In this document: piece after piece, positions 11,506 to 23,328 of the stretch
Layout of the letters: each line of letters starts with the position of its first letter
Position numbering within the stretch: the stretch's first letter is position 1
Assembly (NCBI GenBank): GCA_017893485.1
Contig: CM030358.1
Location: forward strand, 252,753,228-252,817,227
DNA from: Hemerocallis citrina
Taxonomy: Eukaryota; Streptophyta; Magnoliopsida; Asparagales; Asphodelaceae
DNA length: 64,000 bases
Direction of reading: 5' to 3'
The notes under the pieces: generated by a model
Told to the model about the DNA's origin: nothing
Seen by the model: only the letters and a program-made list of their open reading frames with translations
Databases searched by the model: none
Program-made: the position numbers and the translations under genes

Positions 11506-12591
11506 TAAAAAAAAAGGCCAGAAGCACAGCTCGCCACTACAGCTACTCCCGTGACTCCACCAACTTTAAACAATAAATCACAAATACAAGGATAAGGAGA
11601 CAAAACTTCAACAGTTAGAGTATCTTCATTTCATGACAATATCTTATTACAAGTTCAAGGATACATGAGAAGTATATTGTTCAATTTGACACAACACTCT
11701 AAGAGCCAAAAACACGTTAGACCACCCTACAATCCTTCCCCATTCCGATCGCTTATGGTTGCTCAGGCGAGGAATACTTTGGTTAAGGGGTACAATTCAT
11801 CTGTAAAACTTCCTCATCCAAGAAGATTCACCCTGACCACTCAAACAGTTTGAAGGAGGGACCAGCACGACCGATCGGGTCTGGATGTCACAGTGAATAG
11901 GACGCAGCCCACCCCTTGTGGACGTCATGCTCGACGACCCAGATACTCCACTTTAGGCATCCCCATGGTTTCTTGACACCTCTCAAGCACTCGTGGATAA
12001 CTCATGAGGTGTTGCCCAACCACTCGGACGAGGAGTGCTCCGTGTTTGCAATCCCCCCAACTTCCCCTTAAGGTGATAAGTTGTCAAATCTCTCTCAACG
12101 AGCAACTCCCTCAGGAGAACTTCCTCACCACGGCTACCTATTTCCACTGAGAAAGGCAACGACAAACCAATGAGATGGTCCCCATGCAAGAGAGAAAGCT
12201 CCTGGTCCCTTTCGAGCAACATTGCTTTCAAATTGTCTCTCTCAAATATGTCCTAATGTAACCCATGGCAAAGATGAACAAGTTCAGTGTCCCCATCGAC
12301 TAACACTACCCTCAAGCAACAGAGCTCCAACTCCACCTAATGCAACGCGCTGTGGAAGCGGGTGAGCCCCTACTATGTCAGACGCAACTTGTAACAAAGA
12401 TGAGCCACTTCAACGCCCCGAGAGTCTTCCTCAATGTACATGACGATCTACAACACAGGCAAAGGAGTCATGACAAGCAAAAAGTTGCTCAATCGTCCTC
12501 AATGTACATGACGATCCACTTCAAAGTTTCAAAGATCTAATAACACGAATCAAGAATTTACTTGAACACAAAACGATTCAGCAAAAGAAAA
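11506..12591 (-). other. Element T 3' region with a weak antisense ORF
   Basis: No sense-strand gene is visible. On the minus strand 11983-12231 is open for 82 codons (RDQELSLLHGDHLIGLSLPF, LLRELLVERDLTTYHLKGKL), and similar charged sequence with stops continues to about 12540. It could be the decayed downstream part of the antisense gene seen at 32500-33430, because removal of H brings the two together. The link is an inference. The segment 11510-11700 shows nothing recognisable. Bases 12587-12591 (gaaaa) are the left target duplication of H. Confidence 0.4.
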
Positions 12592-13822
12592 TATAACACC
12601 AGGGAAAATAAAATAATATTTTCATTATTGTTGTTTTTGCCCACAGTTGTACATGCAACACACGTGCATGATAATATGATAATTATACTTGTATTATTCA
12701 TCTATTATTACATTATTATTATTTAATTTTATTATGAATGAAGAATGTTTTGTTTATGGGCTATTATTAAATTGTATTTAGTAAAAATAGAATGCTATTA
12801 TTGGACCCATAAAGCCCGATCCGACCAAGCCTAAACCCTAGAGTATGGGGGTTGGATTTGGCCGGCCAAATTGGCCTGGTTGATGAAGAAGATTTCATTT
12901 ATTAGGAAACGAATAATTTTTTTTATGGAAGATTATAATTAAAATCCTAAAATTGGGGGAGTTAACTAAAAATCCCAAACCCTAATCCTAGTGAAAATTG
13001 GCCACATATACAGGGAGGTAGAGTCTCTATTTTTTCTTTCTTTTGTTGACTCTTTTGGAGGATCTAGGATTTTTGGAGGAAGAGTTTTGCTTTTGAGATT
13101 TTTGATCAAGAACCGACTAATTAGGTGGGTGTTCCTTATCAAACTCAAGTTTTTTTTTTTATTAATCTAGAATGACAACTTTCTAGTTGTAGATAATATC
13201 CATGCATGCTTGTTGTAACCCCTATTTCCGCAAATATGTATTTCCTGCATATTGTTCCGTATTTTGATATTTATAAATTTGTTATTGTTAAATTCATTTA
13301 AAATTTATTGTTGAAGCTTTTCCTAAACAATAGTTGTAATTATTTTGAATAAACATTGTCTCTATTTCTACTTGATCAACTATTTACATTTTTAACTCAA
13401 ATCAAAGTTATTGTTTCTATTTGAACTATTTCGACAAATTCATATTTTTATATATTAATATTAATAATTGCTAGTATTATTTATTAGTATTTTTATTCTT
13501 ATTGTCATTTTATTATTAATGTTATTATTAGTATTATTATTTTATTGTCATGGTTAGTATTTCTATTCTTATTGTTATTGCGATTGTTTGCTATTATTAT
13601 TGATTATTAAAACAAATCGACTCTAATTTAATAATTGTGCTTCTTTATTTTAAATAATTTATGTAATATGATACAAATTGTATTATGTTATAATCGCATT
13701 TTTATCGGATAGCTTATTCTCGTGTATTTGGGTTTATATTAATCCATTCTATTCATGTAAATCTATTTTGTTTATTGGATCTAATACCCAATTGCCCAAT
13801 ACCCCATATCCTACTTTTTCCC

Positions 13823-13830
13823 TATATATA
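13823..13830 (+). promoter_or_regulatory. TATA box of element F 5' LTR
   Basis: TATATATA lies in ccctatatatactaat. The same box is at 23943-23950 in the 3' LTR. Both are followed by a GC- and CT-rich leader, the usual layout of a plant LTR promoter. Transcription would start some 30 bases downstream. Confidence 0.6.
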
Positions 13831-14220
13831 CTAATCTTTATTAAAACCCTAAACTTCTATTAACCCTAACCTAACCCCGCCATCATTAACCCATAATCCC
13901 CCCATTACTGTGCGTCCCCATCCTAACTCCCGCTCTCCATCTCTCTGTTATCGCCAATCAACCCATCTCCGATCGCCACTTTCATCCTCCCTATCGCCCT
14001 CGCCTGCATCACCTCGACCCTCGCCACCTCGTCGACCTCTCCTCCGACCACCATCCCCTCATCCCATCATCGTCTCGCCTTCGCCATTGAACCCATCTTC
14101 CAGCTCTGAACCTCCCCACTTTCGAATCCACCTCACCGTCACTGCCTCATCCCCCTAGCCCTCGCCCTCGTCTCCGCAGTCGCGACCCCCGATCATCCCG
14201 CCCTTGTGCACCACCCGAAG

Positions 14221-17200
14221 TGTAGCGCCCCGAATTTCTAATATAATATCTTAGAAATACGCGGCACAATTCCCAGCATCAACTTCAATGTAATCATAAA
14301 CATAGCAACCAAATACAGGAAAAATTAAAACTTTTTATTACATCAATTATTTACAAAGCACAGCGGAATACAAAACACCTTGAATTACAAATTTCTTTCT
14401 TTACAACACTTTCTTTTACAAAAATTACACAAAAGCTCTATTACATTAATTTATCTCAAACATCCAAACCTCCAAGCTCTAAGCAACAACTTGTAACACA
14501 TGAGGCTAGAGATGATCCCTAACCCCCAAAACTAAAGGGGTCAACCATAACGGTGTGAGTGACATAAACAAGCAACATAAGTAAAGCATAGATTTATCAA
14601 CAACAGAACATAACAAGAGTAGATGAAATTAGAGAAATCACGAAATGCGAAAAACCATACAAGTGAAACTAAACTAAGTGTTAAGTGTAGAAAACAAAAA
14701 AGCACATGCATAAAACCAAGTCAAGAAACACAATTCTAAATACTGACTCTCTGATGCGTACTTGTCGGAGTCTATGCATCCCACTCTATATAGGTCCGGT
14801 GCAAGCCCTTAACATCTCCACATTATAGGGTTTAATCCCCCGCTATGAAACTAATCCTAACACGATGACTACTACGAAATACAGATAAACTGTGAGTATT
14901 AGCCCATGCCCCGATAATTCCGGAGGTCAATCTCTATCCACAGATAATTCTGGAGACTATTTCACTCACACCTGGGAATCTTCGAGAATACCCCATACTG
15001 CAAGTAATGGCACCTCATCACATGAATACCACATGCGCGTCGCCTCGACTCCGATAATTCCGGAGACCAATCCCACACCACAGGTAATTCCGGAGACTAT
15101 TTCACTCACACCTGGATAATTCCGGAGATTGTCTCACACTGCAAGCCATACTGAGGTCCATAACCCATGTTCTCGTTCATCATATCACCACTAGTGCCTG
15201 TCCTTATCATTTAGGTTATTTAATTACTTAACGAATCTCCTAGAGTTGGTGTACCCTACCGGACTTAGCTCAAACAACTGATCAACTAAAATGCCTCAAT
15301 AGGCCCAAACAAAAATATCTCAACTGCCGGTATACTAGGGTCGCACACACCCTCTAGAGACTCAAACTCAAATATCCAAACTAACTTTCCAACATAAATT
15401 GCTCAACTTAACATCTTGAAAACATACGTTCAATAGAAGATAAGGTATAAAATAATAAATTATAGATTAAAGCATTTTGAGAATAAATCATTTGAAAGAA
15501 CATTCAAAAATATTAAGGTACATTAGTATCAGTCGACTAATAACAAGAGTAAGTCGACTGTCCAGAAAGAGAATTTCATGGTCTTAAGAAAATAAGCTAA
15601 GTGCTATAAGTCAACTTACAAAAGTCATCGGTCGACTTACCAGAGAGAAATTCCAGTAACCTTTAAGAAAATATTCTAAGTGTTATAAGTCGACTTATAA
15701 AAGTCATAAGTCGACTTACCAGAGAGAAATTCCAGTAATCTTTAAGAAAATATTCTAAGTGTTATAAGTCGACTTGTAAAAGTCATAAGTCGACTTACCA
15801 GAGAGAAATCCAGTAATCTTTAAGAAAATATTCTAAGTGTTATAAGTCGACTTGTAAAAGTCATAAGTCGACTTACCAGAGAGAAATTCCAGTAATCTTT
15901 AAGAAAATATTTACAGTGTTATAAGTCGACTTGTAAAAGTCATAAGTCGACTTACCAGAGAGAAATTTCAATACAACTATATAACATAGCAGCCGGGTCG
16001 TATCAGTCGACTGAAATGTCGTGCCAGTCCACTGTCGGCCTACAGACTGTATAGTTTTGGTTGTGCACATTCAACTGATACATAGTTTTACTTCATGAAA
16101 ACAATTTCTACGAAAAACATATTTATTATATGATCAAATATAACTGGTAGAATACAAAATAGTCCCTAAAACTAGATCAACTACTTGAAATCATAAAAAT
16201 GGAGATTTTGTTGATTTCTTTCAATTAAAACATGAATTTGTGCATATAATAAAAAAAAGGAGTTTTTCTCAAAATTTACTGATCACTGAAATACTTCATA
16301 TTCATATCCAAAACATGTAAATACCAATCTCAAAGAAAATCCCCAATTGGATATATTTCCTCAATTCAATTAATTCCTCAAATTTCAATTCTCAAGACAC
16401 GATCTCTTGATTCATAACTCTTCCATTCAATTTTCTCAAAAATTTGAATTTCTGCCACAACTCATAACCATAATCAATTTGTAATCATATACCACTAGGG
16501 TTTCTCAAGATCAAATCGTTCATCCATCCAATCCATTATTTTCATAGTCATACTCAAACCCTAAACATGCTTTCTAGCAAATAAGTTCAATATCCAAGAT
16601 CCATTAAACATTCATAGATCAAACAATCAAATTGTACCAAATCACATACATAAACAAATCAACAAAACAATTACATGCAAAATATACAAAGCAAAACAAA
16701 CATGTCACTCACCTTGTTGAAGAGATCCAATCGAATTAATGAAGTATAAGAAAAGCCCTTCTTTTGTAAAATCCAAGATTACTCCTTTGAATCTCCAAGA
16801 AAAATAAAAATAATAAAACCTATGTGTTGTACAGCGAAAGACGGCTGCACTCCACTTTTTATACAGGCCGGAAATAAAGAATTAGGGTTTTAAACACCTT
16901 TTGCAAAATAATCCTTTCAAAATATAACTTTACATATATAACCCTTTCTTTATAAAGTAGTTAAAATAAGTTAAATAAGTCAAAACCAAATCAAATCCTT
17001 TACCACTGAGTTGTCCAGCAATCCAGCACAGCCCAGAAATAAAGAAAAATTCGGATTTGCACTCAGGGTGGCAATTTTGCACAAAAGCCCTTCTTTTTGT
17101 AATATTTGCAAATACATCATAAAATATTCGTAAAAATCTAGAAAATTCAGAAATAATATCCAATAATACATATTATATTTTTCAGTTAAAATATCTGACT

Positions 17201-17790
17201 TTTACTTTCCAGAAAACATCGGCACAAGATCCAACATAAATTTCATATTTGCAAAAACACCATATTTGTTTAAATCTTTACCAAATCGACTCTAAATAAA
17301 GTTTAAATATATTTCTAATTTCAATGATGACCATGGAAAGCCCAAAAATTAGTAAAAATAAATTTCCATTATTTATTTGAGATCAAAACGGCTTTTTGCA
17401 TAAAAGCCCCTCTCTTTAGAGGTATTTATAAAAATAGTTTCTTTATTCAGAAAAATCCCAAAATTTAGGATAAACTCAATTATATTAGGAGAATTTAATA
17501 AAAATAAAAAATTGAATATTTGCACCAAAAATATTTGCACGTGTAAAATTGACAAATTTGTAAAAATAGTCAAATTAATTTAAATAAATCTAAAAATTAA
17601 AATATCATAAATAAATAAGGAAAATCAATTATTAACCATAACATTTTAAGAATTCAAAATTCATAACTTTGCACGTGTGTTGCATGTGCAAAATTGCAAT
17701 TTCAAGAAAATAGTCAAAATAGTCAACTTTACAAATTTAATATTATTTACTAATGCAAAATAAATCATTTTTATTTTGCGGGGTATTACA
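14221..17790 (-). mobile_element. Element E: solo LTR (3570 bp) nested in F 5' LTR
   Basis: The plus-strand start is tgtagcgccccgaatttc and the end is gcggggtattaca. In sense (minus) orientation it therefore ends ...aaattcggggcgctaca, the family signature of B and C. The flanks are cgaag (14216-14220) and caaag (17791-17795), one mismatch. A TATA-like TATAAAAA lies on the minus strand at 16856-16863. No internal domain or second LTR is present. 14911-15130 has repeated gataattccggaga units; 16100-16850 and 16900-17780 are AT-rich with no gene. Confidence 0.92.
15580..15965 (+). repeat. 79-bp tandem repeats with GTCGAC palindromes in LTR E
   Basis: About five units occur. The phrase aagaaaatattctaag recurs at 15665, 15744 and 15822, and in variant form at 15901; the spacing is 78-79 bp. 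Each unit carries the palindrome taagtcgactta, generally twice. A degenerate first unit starts near 15586. Confidence 0.9.
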
Positions 17791-19412
17791 CAAAGAACCA
17801 CCTCTCGCTCGTCTCTTCCTCTCCCTGTTTCCGAACCAAAAACAGAGCACCCCACTACACTCTCACCTCCCGATGCCCATACCGTCACGCGCCGCCCATC
17901 GTGACCTCCAGTCGCGCCGCCTTCGCCCTGCCATCCGCCGCCAGCATCGCCGGAGCCTTCCACGCACTCTCTCTCTTTCTGTCGAAGTGAGGAAGAAGAG
18001 TGTAACCATTGGTCGAAACGACTGTTTGGTGTTCGGCGGAGTGTGAGTGGTCGATTAGGCTATTCTGTGTTTTGGCACAGCGATCCCCTTTCTGTTGTTT
18101 GCTGTTTTGGGCCGATCTAGTGTGGGAATTTTTGGAGTTTCTGTGCTTTGATTGCTGTTGGATTCTTTCGCACGTATTTTGCACGTGTTTTGGGTTTTTC
18201 GCCTAGGATTCTGATCCTATTATTCTTATTATTTGAATCTGCAATAACAGGCAATTCTCTTCTTGAACCCCTTTTATTGTTTGTGTTCAAGATTATTTGA
18301 TCTCCTGCAAGTAGATCCTGTCCATTTTGTTATCAAAACTGCTTTTGACAATTCGTTAAGATTATCGAGGGTTTACACGATCTAACCCGACATACCCTTA
18401 ACATCGTGCTATATCTTTGATCTTAGACCCAGTCCCCATTGTTTCATGCATATGCACATTTAAATAACTAGATTCCTGCATAGGACTGCTTGATAAATTG
18501 GACATTGAAATTGTATGTGCTAAATTGAAGTTGCTCGATCAATTGACACCATGACCGTCATAAATGTATTTTAAACCTTAGAAATTTACATGTTGACACC
18601 TAGGATTGCTTTGATTACTGATTTGCATGCTATATGTAATCGTATGAATTATTTGTTATCCTTTTATGTTAAGTTGATTTCTGGACTGCTGTCAGTTTCA
18701 CTTTGAATCGGATTTTTAATCATGCTAATGACATAATTTGAAAGAACTTACTGAACCTAAAATGTAGCCCTTGATGTCTAGACAATTTTTCCTTGTTCTG
18801 GATTTTAATTCCAATTTTCCATCTGTTAGTTATCATCACTTTACTGCAACTGTGTTAGTAATTTTAGACTCATAATTTCATGCGTATCCTGCTGTTGCTT
18901 ATTTTATTTGACTCTGTTAACAGTAAAATAAAAATTTAAAATAAATTAGACTGGACCTAGACATGTATAGCTACTTCCCTAAATTTTTTTAGATTTTATT
19001 AATGAGTTCTCTGACCCGTAACAAATAGTTGAATACAACTTACTGCATGTTGACTAAACATAAAACCTGATTAGAATTGAGTTTTCACCATACTTTCAGT
19101 ATCTTTTATATGCCTTAATTATACTCGCTGAAACTGTGTGGAAGTCTACTTTCCAGATATTCCGGCGGATTCAGATTTACTATTGTGTAGTGACCATAAT
19201 CCATATTTTGGTATAGCAAGGTCATGCTGTCCTAATTTTGTGAAATGTATTATATGACCCGTTTGCTTTATGATTTGCCTGTAATGCATAGAATTAGACA
19301 CAATTAGTATTATAAAACATTGAAACCTTCTTGCATGCTCACATAGGATGAAAATAAATTAATAACAAGCCAGGGTATTATGGGTAGACTTGGTAGTGAA
19401 CCATCGAGAAAT

Positions 19413-19550
19413 GTACTCGGTAAGGCCTTCTCGCTCGCACGAATACTTGACATAGAATGAAGAGATTGTCTTGGAAGAAGATTATCACGTTATCTTGTTA
19501 TCTCGTTATCTCATTATCTTGTTATCACGTTATCTAGTTATACCGAGTAC
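19413..19550 (+). repeat. Inverted repeat (GTACTCGGTA / TACCGAGTAC) in F 5' LTR
   Basis: The arms are 19413-19422 and 19541-19550, a perfect 10-bp match. The loop (about 118 nt) holds tandem gttatc-type decamers (about 19488-19540). Equivalent arms occur in F 3' LTR, both LTRs of A and in G, so the structure is a conserved family feature, probably within the transcribed part of the LTR. Confidence 0.85.
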
Positions 19551-20259
19551 ACAAACCGTGAATTTACCATTGGTCTAAAATGATCACTGTGTTTGCGAGG
19601 AACCTGTGGAATGGAACACAGTAGTATGTGTACTAGACAGATTAATAAAATACTTAATAACCTGTATCTCATGCTTGATCTTGTTTTGACATCACTCGTT
19701 ACATGCGTGATTATTGTACACCTTTGATATTATAGCTTGCTCCTTACTTTGCTCTTTGACTTTGACCCTGTCCCATTTCTCTGATATTTATGCTTTCCTT
19801 TACCCTATATTTTTCTCTACTTGCTGCCCACGACTTGCTCTAAGGGCACTCTTTTCTTTCTTTTTAGATCCAGTATTAACAGATACCGAATGAGCAATAC
19901 CAGAACGACTTGGTGAGCAAACTCCCTGAAGATTGGAGCTGGACTATTAGACTACTTAGCTATCTTTTCTTATTTGCTTATTGTATTTCTTTTTATCATA
20001 CTTTGTATTCTTGGGCTTTATGACCCGAAGTTTGTTTTTATCCCAGATGTTGGATTATTATTTGGTGAATTTATTTCATGATTATCTTCGAGTTTATTCA
20101 TCGTTTATGTGATTATATTCTTTGCCTGCGTGGTTGTTTCTCTTGTATATTTTTGAGTTAGACTGGTACAGCTTATGGATGATGTATAATCATTCGCTGG
20201 GCCTACGTTAGGTGCTCGTATTCCCGTATTTTAGAAAGCAGGGCGTGACAGGTTTTTAG

Positions 20260-20271
20260 TGGTATCAGAGC
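20260..20271 (+). other. Element F primer binding site, tRNA-Met (initiator)
   Basis: The sequence TGGTATCAGAGC is a perfect match to the usual plant initiator tRNA-Met primer site, nine bases after the LTR end gcgtgaca. It fixes the orientation of F and its LTR border. Confidence 0.93.
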
Positions 20272-20282
20272 CCAGGGTTGAG

Positions 20283-20339
20283 TAATATATCAATCAAACA
20301 TGACTGTCTTTACGGAGGTTGGCTTTGATTGATATATTA
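20283..20339 (+). other. Perfect 16-bp stem-loop just after the F primer site
   Basis: The arms taatatatcaatcaaa (20283-20298) and tttgattgatatatta (20324-20339) are exact reverse complements around a 25-nt loop. Its place between primer site and gag is where packaging or dimerisation structures occur in retroelement RNAs. That role is inference. Confidence 0.75.
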
Positions 20340-20570
20340 GTCGAGTTTGGCTCTAGCCAGGTTAACTCAATAATATACGCGCCGCGTTGATCACATGAAC
20401 ATGTAATAACTTTAATATAATCTGGATATTAATCCTATTCAATCCACATCTGACTCCTTTGCATTCAATCCTTTGATTCCTTGTACCCTTCCGTCCCTTG
20501 AATTCATTATCATTTGTCAATCTACCTACATATGTCTGGGTACTCACCAACTGGATGTTTTGCAGACTAT

Positions 20571-21022
20571 GGCTCCTGAAGATTCTTCGACTCCTCCGTC
20601 CAAGGCTGAAACATCAGAGAATGCCGCCATTCTCCAGGCGATGCAACGAATGATGGAGCTACAACGAGAGCACAATGAGCTGATAAGAGCTAGTCTGGAA
20701 AGAGCCGAGGAGAACGCACAACTCACCCTGACTGTGTGTAATTGCGCCCCAGCATCATGCCTTCGCTATCATGGGACAGACCCCTAGAAGGAGGGGCCCG
20801 ACATGCAACTATTGCCGCAAGATTGGTCACTTATGCAAGGATTGCTGGGTAGCCAACCGTCGATGTCTTGTATGTGGAGCGAGTGACCACAAGGTTCGGA
20901 ACTGCCCAAATAACAGGAGCAATGCACAAACTGGAGGATCAGCTCCCAATGAAGGCAGGCTGGAGAACGTGGTCAGGCCCCCAACCAGATTGCAGAGGAA
21001 GCAGAGACTGCCGAAGGTGTGA
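20571..21022 (+). pseudogene. gag: Element F gag relic: N-terminus joined to zinc knuckles
   Basis: It starts MAPEDSSTPPSKAETSENAA and continues ILQAMQRMMELQREHNELIR, matching the gag start of element A (NAAILQTMQQIMILQQKHNE). At about 20760 this stops. After a frame change two knuckle motifs follow: CNYCRKIGHLCKDC (complete) and CLVCGASDHKVRNC (CCHC), again like A. The whole capsid core between them is missing. The product could at most be a short RNA-binding peptide; likely inactive. No protease, RT or integrase follows. From 21023 to 21450 I see only AT-rich sequence. Confidence 0.8.
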
Positions 21023-21453
21023 TTGCAGGTATTTTTCTATTTTGTTGCATTTCCGTTCTTGCATCATTTATTCTTCTATACTTGTATCTATCATATTTTG
21101 TCAATTCAGTATTGAGTATCATGTTAGTTATTTCTTCCTTGCCATATTCTCTTCGATTCCGATTTTGCTCCCTCGTTTCTCTCCCTTCGCATTCAATCTT
21201 TTGATTTCTTTTGTCCCTTGTAGTCATCATATTATTTAACTCTTTATTGGGTATAAATTTATTCTTTTCCTACCTATTTTTCTCTTTATAATTATTTTTC
21301 CCCAATATTTCTATATTTCGATTATTATTTGTTATATTTATTTTGGATCTTCCAAAAAAATGTTTCTCAACAAAGATTATGTTATTTCGAATAATGGTAT
21401 ATTTTAACTTCACTTTTCATTTTTGATCGACTATATATTTCTATTGGATTATT

Positions 21454-22735
21454 TTGATAAGACAAATTCTTAATTTGTTGTATAATGCTATTATTACTAC
21501 TATCATTATTATTGCTATTATTTTCATTATTATTACTAGTATTATTATTATTATTGTTACTACTATTGTTATTATTATTGTTGTTTTCATTATTTTATTA
21601 TTATTAATATTGAATTACTCTCACAAAGAAAATGTTGAACCCAAAACTATATTTTTCTTGCATTATTATCCTTACCTTTCTACTATTTCTATATCACGAA
21701 TTTCAAGACATAACATCATACTTAAATTAAATGTCCCATATCCCTGTGCATATGGAAGGTTACATCTTCCGTTTCACCATTTCGGTGCAACCTAATGTCG
21801 AGATGGCAAATATGCAACTCGATGTCAATGGAGGCAAATTGCAACTGGATAGCGGGGAGGCAAAATGTGCAACCGAATATCCAGACGGCAACCTGCAACC
21901 TGATGTCGTGAAGGCAAACATGCAACTTGATGTTAAGGATGCAAGATTTTCTACCTATTTGCTAATTGATATTTCAAGACTCTTCACTTATATAATGAAA
22001 CTAATGGTAAAGAAATATTTTCTTCATGACATTTTGTTTATACAATTACACTTTATGTTTCCATACAATTTGAACTAGTGTAGTTGATTTATTTATAGAG
22101 TTGATAAGCCAAATTCTTACTTTGTATTATAATACTATTTTTATTATTGCTATTGTTTTTGCTATTATTCTTGGTATTGTTATTATTATTGTCATTTCTA
22201 TTGCTGTTATTATTATTGTTTTCATTATCGTTATTGCCGTTGTTATTTTTATTATTATTATTACTGTTACTTTATTATTATTGATATTATTATTATTATT
22301 GCTCTAGCATCATTATTATTATCATTATTGTTATTATTTTTAATGTTGTTATTAATATTATTATTGCATTATTTTCATGAATATGTTGTATCCAATTCTG
22401 TCGTGTATGTATTATTATTGTTATCGGTGTTGTTGATATTTTTATTTTATTATATTATTATTACCTGTATGATTATGATGATTTTGATTACTGTTACTAT
22501 TGTTGTTATTATTTTTGTTATTATTATTTTATTATTATGGTTATTGTTACTTGTATCGTTATTGTTGTTATTATCTGTAATATTATTGTTATTATTATTA
22601 CTATTTTTATTACTATCATTGTTATATTTATTTTTATTATTGTTATTATTATTCTATTATTATTGATATTATTATCATTGGTATTTGTTGTTATTATTAT
22701 TTTTGTCAAAGCCATTAGTTTTGATCTATATTATT
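21454..22735 (+). repeat. Degenerate ATT/TTA microsatellite tracts in F
   Basis: Two long tracts (about 21480-21610 and 22130-22710) are made of tta, att, gtt and related triplets. They flank about 300 bases (21722-21960) with a short repeated phrase of the type aacttgatgt-aaggcaa. The Leu/Ile/Val-rich ORFs here are products of the triplet repeat. Confidence 0.85.
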
Positions 22736-23313
22736 TTTTTTAATTATTTACAATCTTATATTCTTTTGCATTATTTGCTTATATCTATCTTGAGCTCATA
22801 CTCTCTTTGATCCTAGTGTCTCATTTTTGTCTTCCTGCTCGGTTCGTCGATTGGTGTCATGTGGCCTACAGCGACATGTATGTTTCTTGGGACTCCACCA
22901 TTGGAGTTACGCAGCAGAAGCATGGTGGGCCCATAACCCACAGATCCCAGGATTCTCCTATTATTTCTCCTTCCTTACATTATTTATTTCACTCTATCCC
23001 TTGCAATCATCCTCATTCGTTGACTCATTTACTTGGTCTAACTCTTCTTTGTCCATCCTTTCTTCGATTCCAGCTCTATCTATTTCTTTTTGCTTGCTAT
23101 CTTACAAGTCTTGTGTTGTTTCTTCTTCATTTTTAATACCGGTTTCTTCTTTCTTGCATTCCATTTGACCTCATTGTTATTCACTTCCTTCTTTTCTGGT
23201 GTTGCCACTGCTTTATTCCTTTCCCTCAAACTCTCTGTTTTTGTTACTCCCGATTTCTTTTTGCCTTGTCCTATATACCGCCATAGCAAATTTTGAGAGC
23301 AAAATTTTGTTGT
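22736..23313 (+). other. Unassigned 3' internal part of element F
   Basis: CT-rich sequence with no recognisable domain. It corresponds in position to the pol-to-LTR segment but shares no visible motif with element A pol. Short open frames on both strands are not supported as genes. Confidence 0.4.
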
Positions 23314-23326
23314 AAGGTTGGTAGGA
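23314..23326 (+). other. Polypurine-tract candidate of element F
   Basis: aaggttggtagga lies two or three bases before the 3' LTR. Element A has aaggtgggtagga at the same place, so the motif is conserved and is the likely primer for plus-strand synthesis, although interrupted by pyrimidines. Confidence 0.65.
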
Positions 23327-23328
23327 TT

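Larger units (their letters stand above)
13214..20250 (+). repeat. Element F 5' LTR (contains solo LTR E)
   Basis: It starts tgtaacccctatttcc, has a TATA box at 13823, a GC-rich leader (about 13880-14220 resuming 17791-18200), then about 2 kb of AT-rich sequence, and ends ttagaaagcagggcgtgaca at 20250. Solo LTR E interrupts the leader at 14221-17790. The paralogous F 3' LTR shows the empty site (ccgaagaacgacctctc at about 24318), confirming the insertion. The 82-codon Pro/Ser-rich ORF at 13910 reflects composition and I do not call it a gene. Confidence 0.9.

Noticed and set aside
13853..13882. Telomere-like ccctaa words in LTR F
   Set aside because: Only a few irregular copies (accctaaac, accctaacc) occur, as in ordinary plant leader sequence. 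The same spot in the other LTR differs. Not an interstitial telomere array.
21454..22743. Several Leu/Ile/Val-rich ORFs resembling membrane proteins
   Set aside because: They are translations of degenerate ATT/TTA triplet repeats and appear in several frames.
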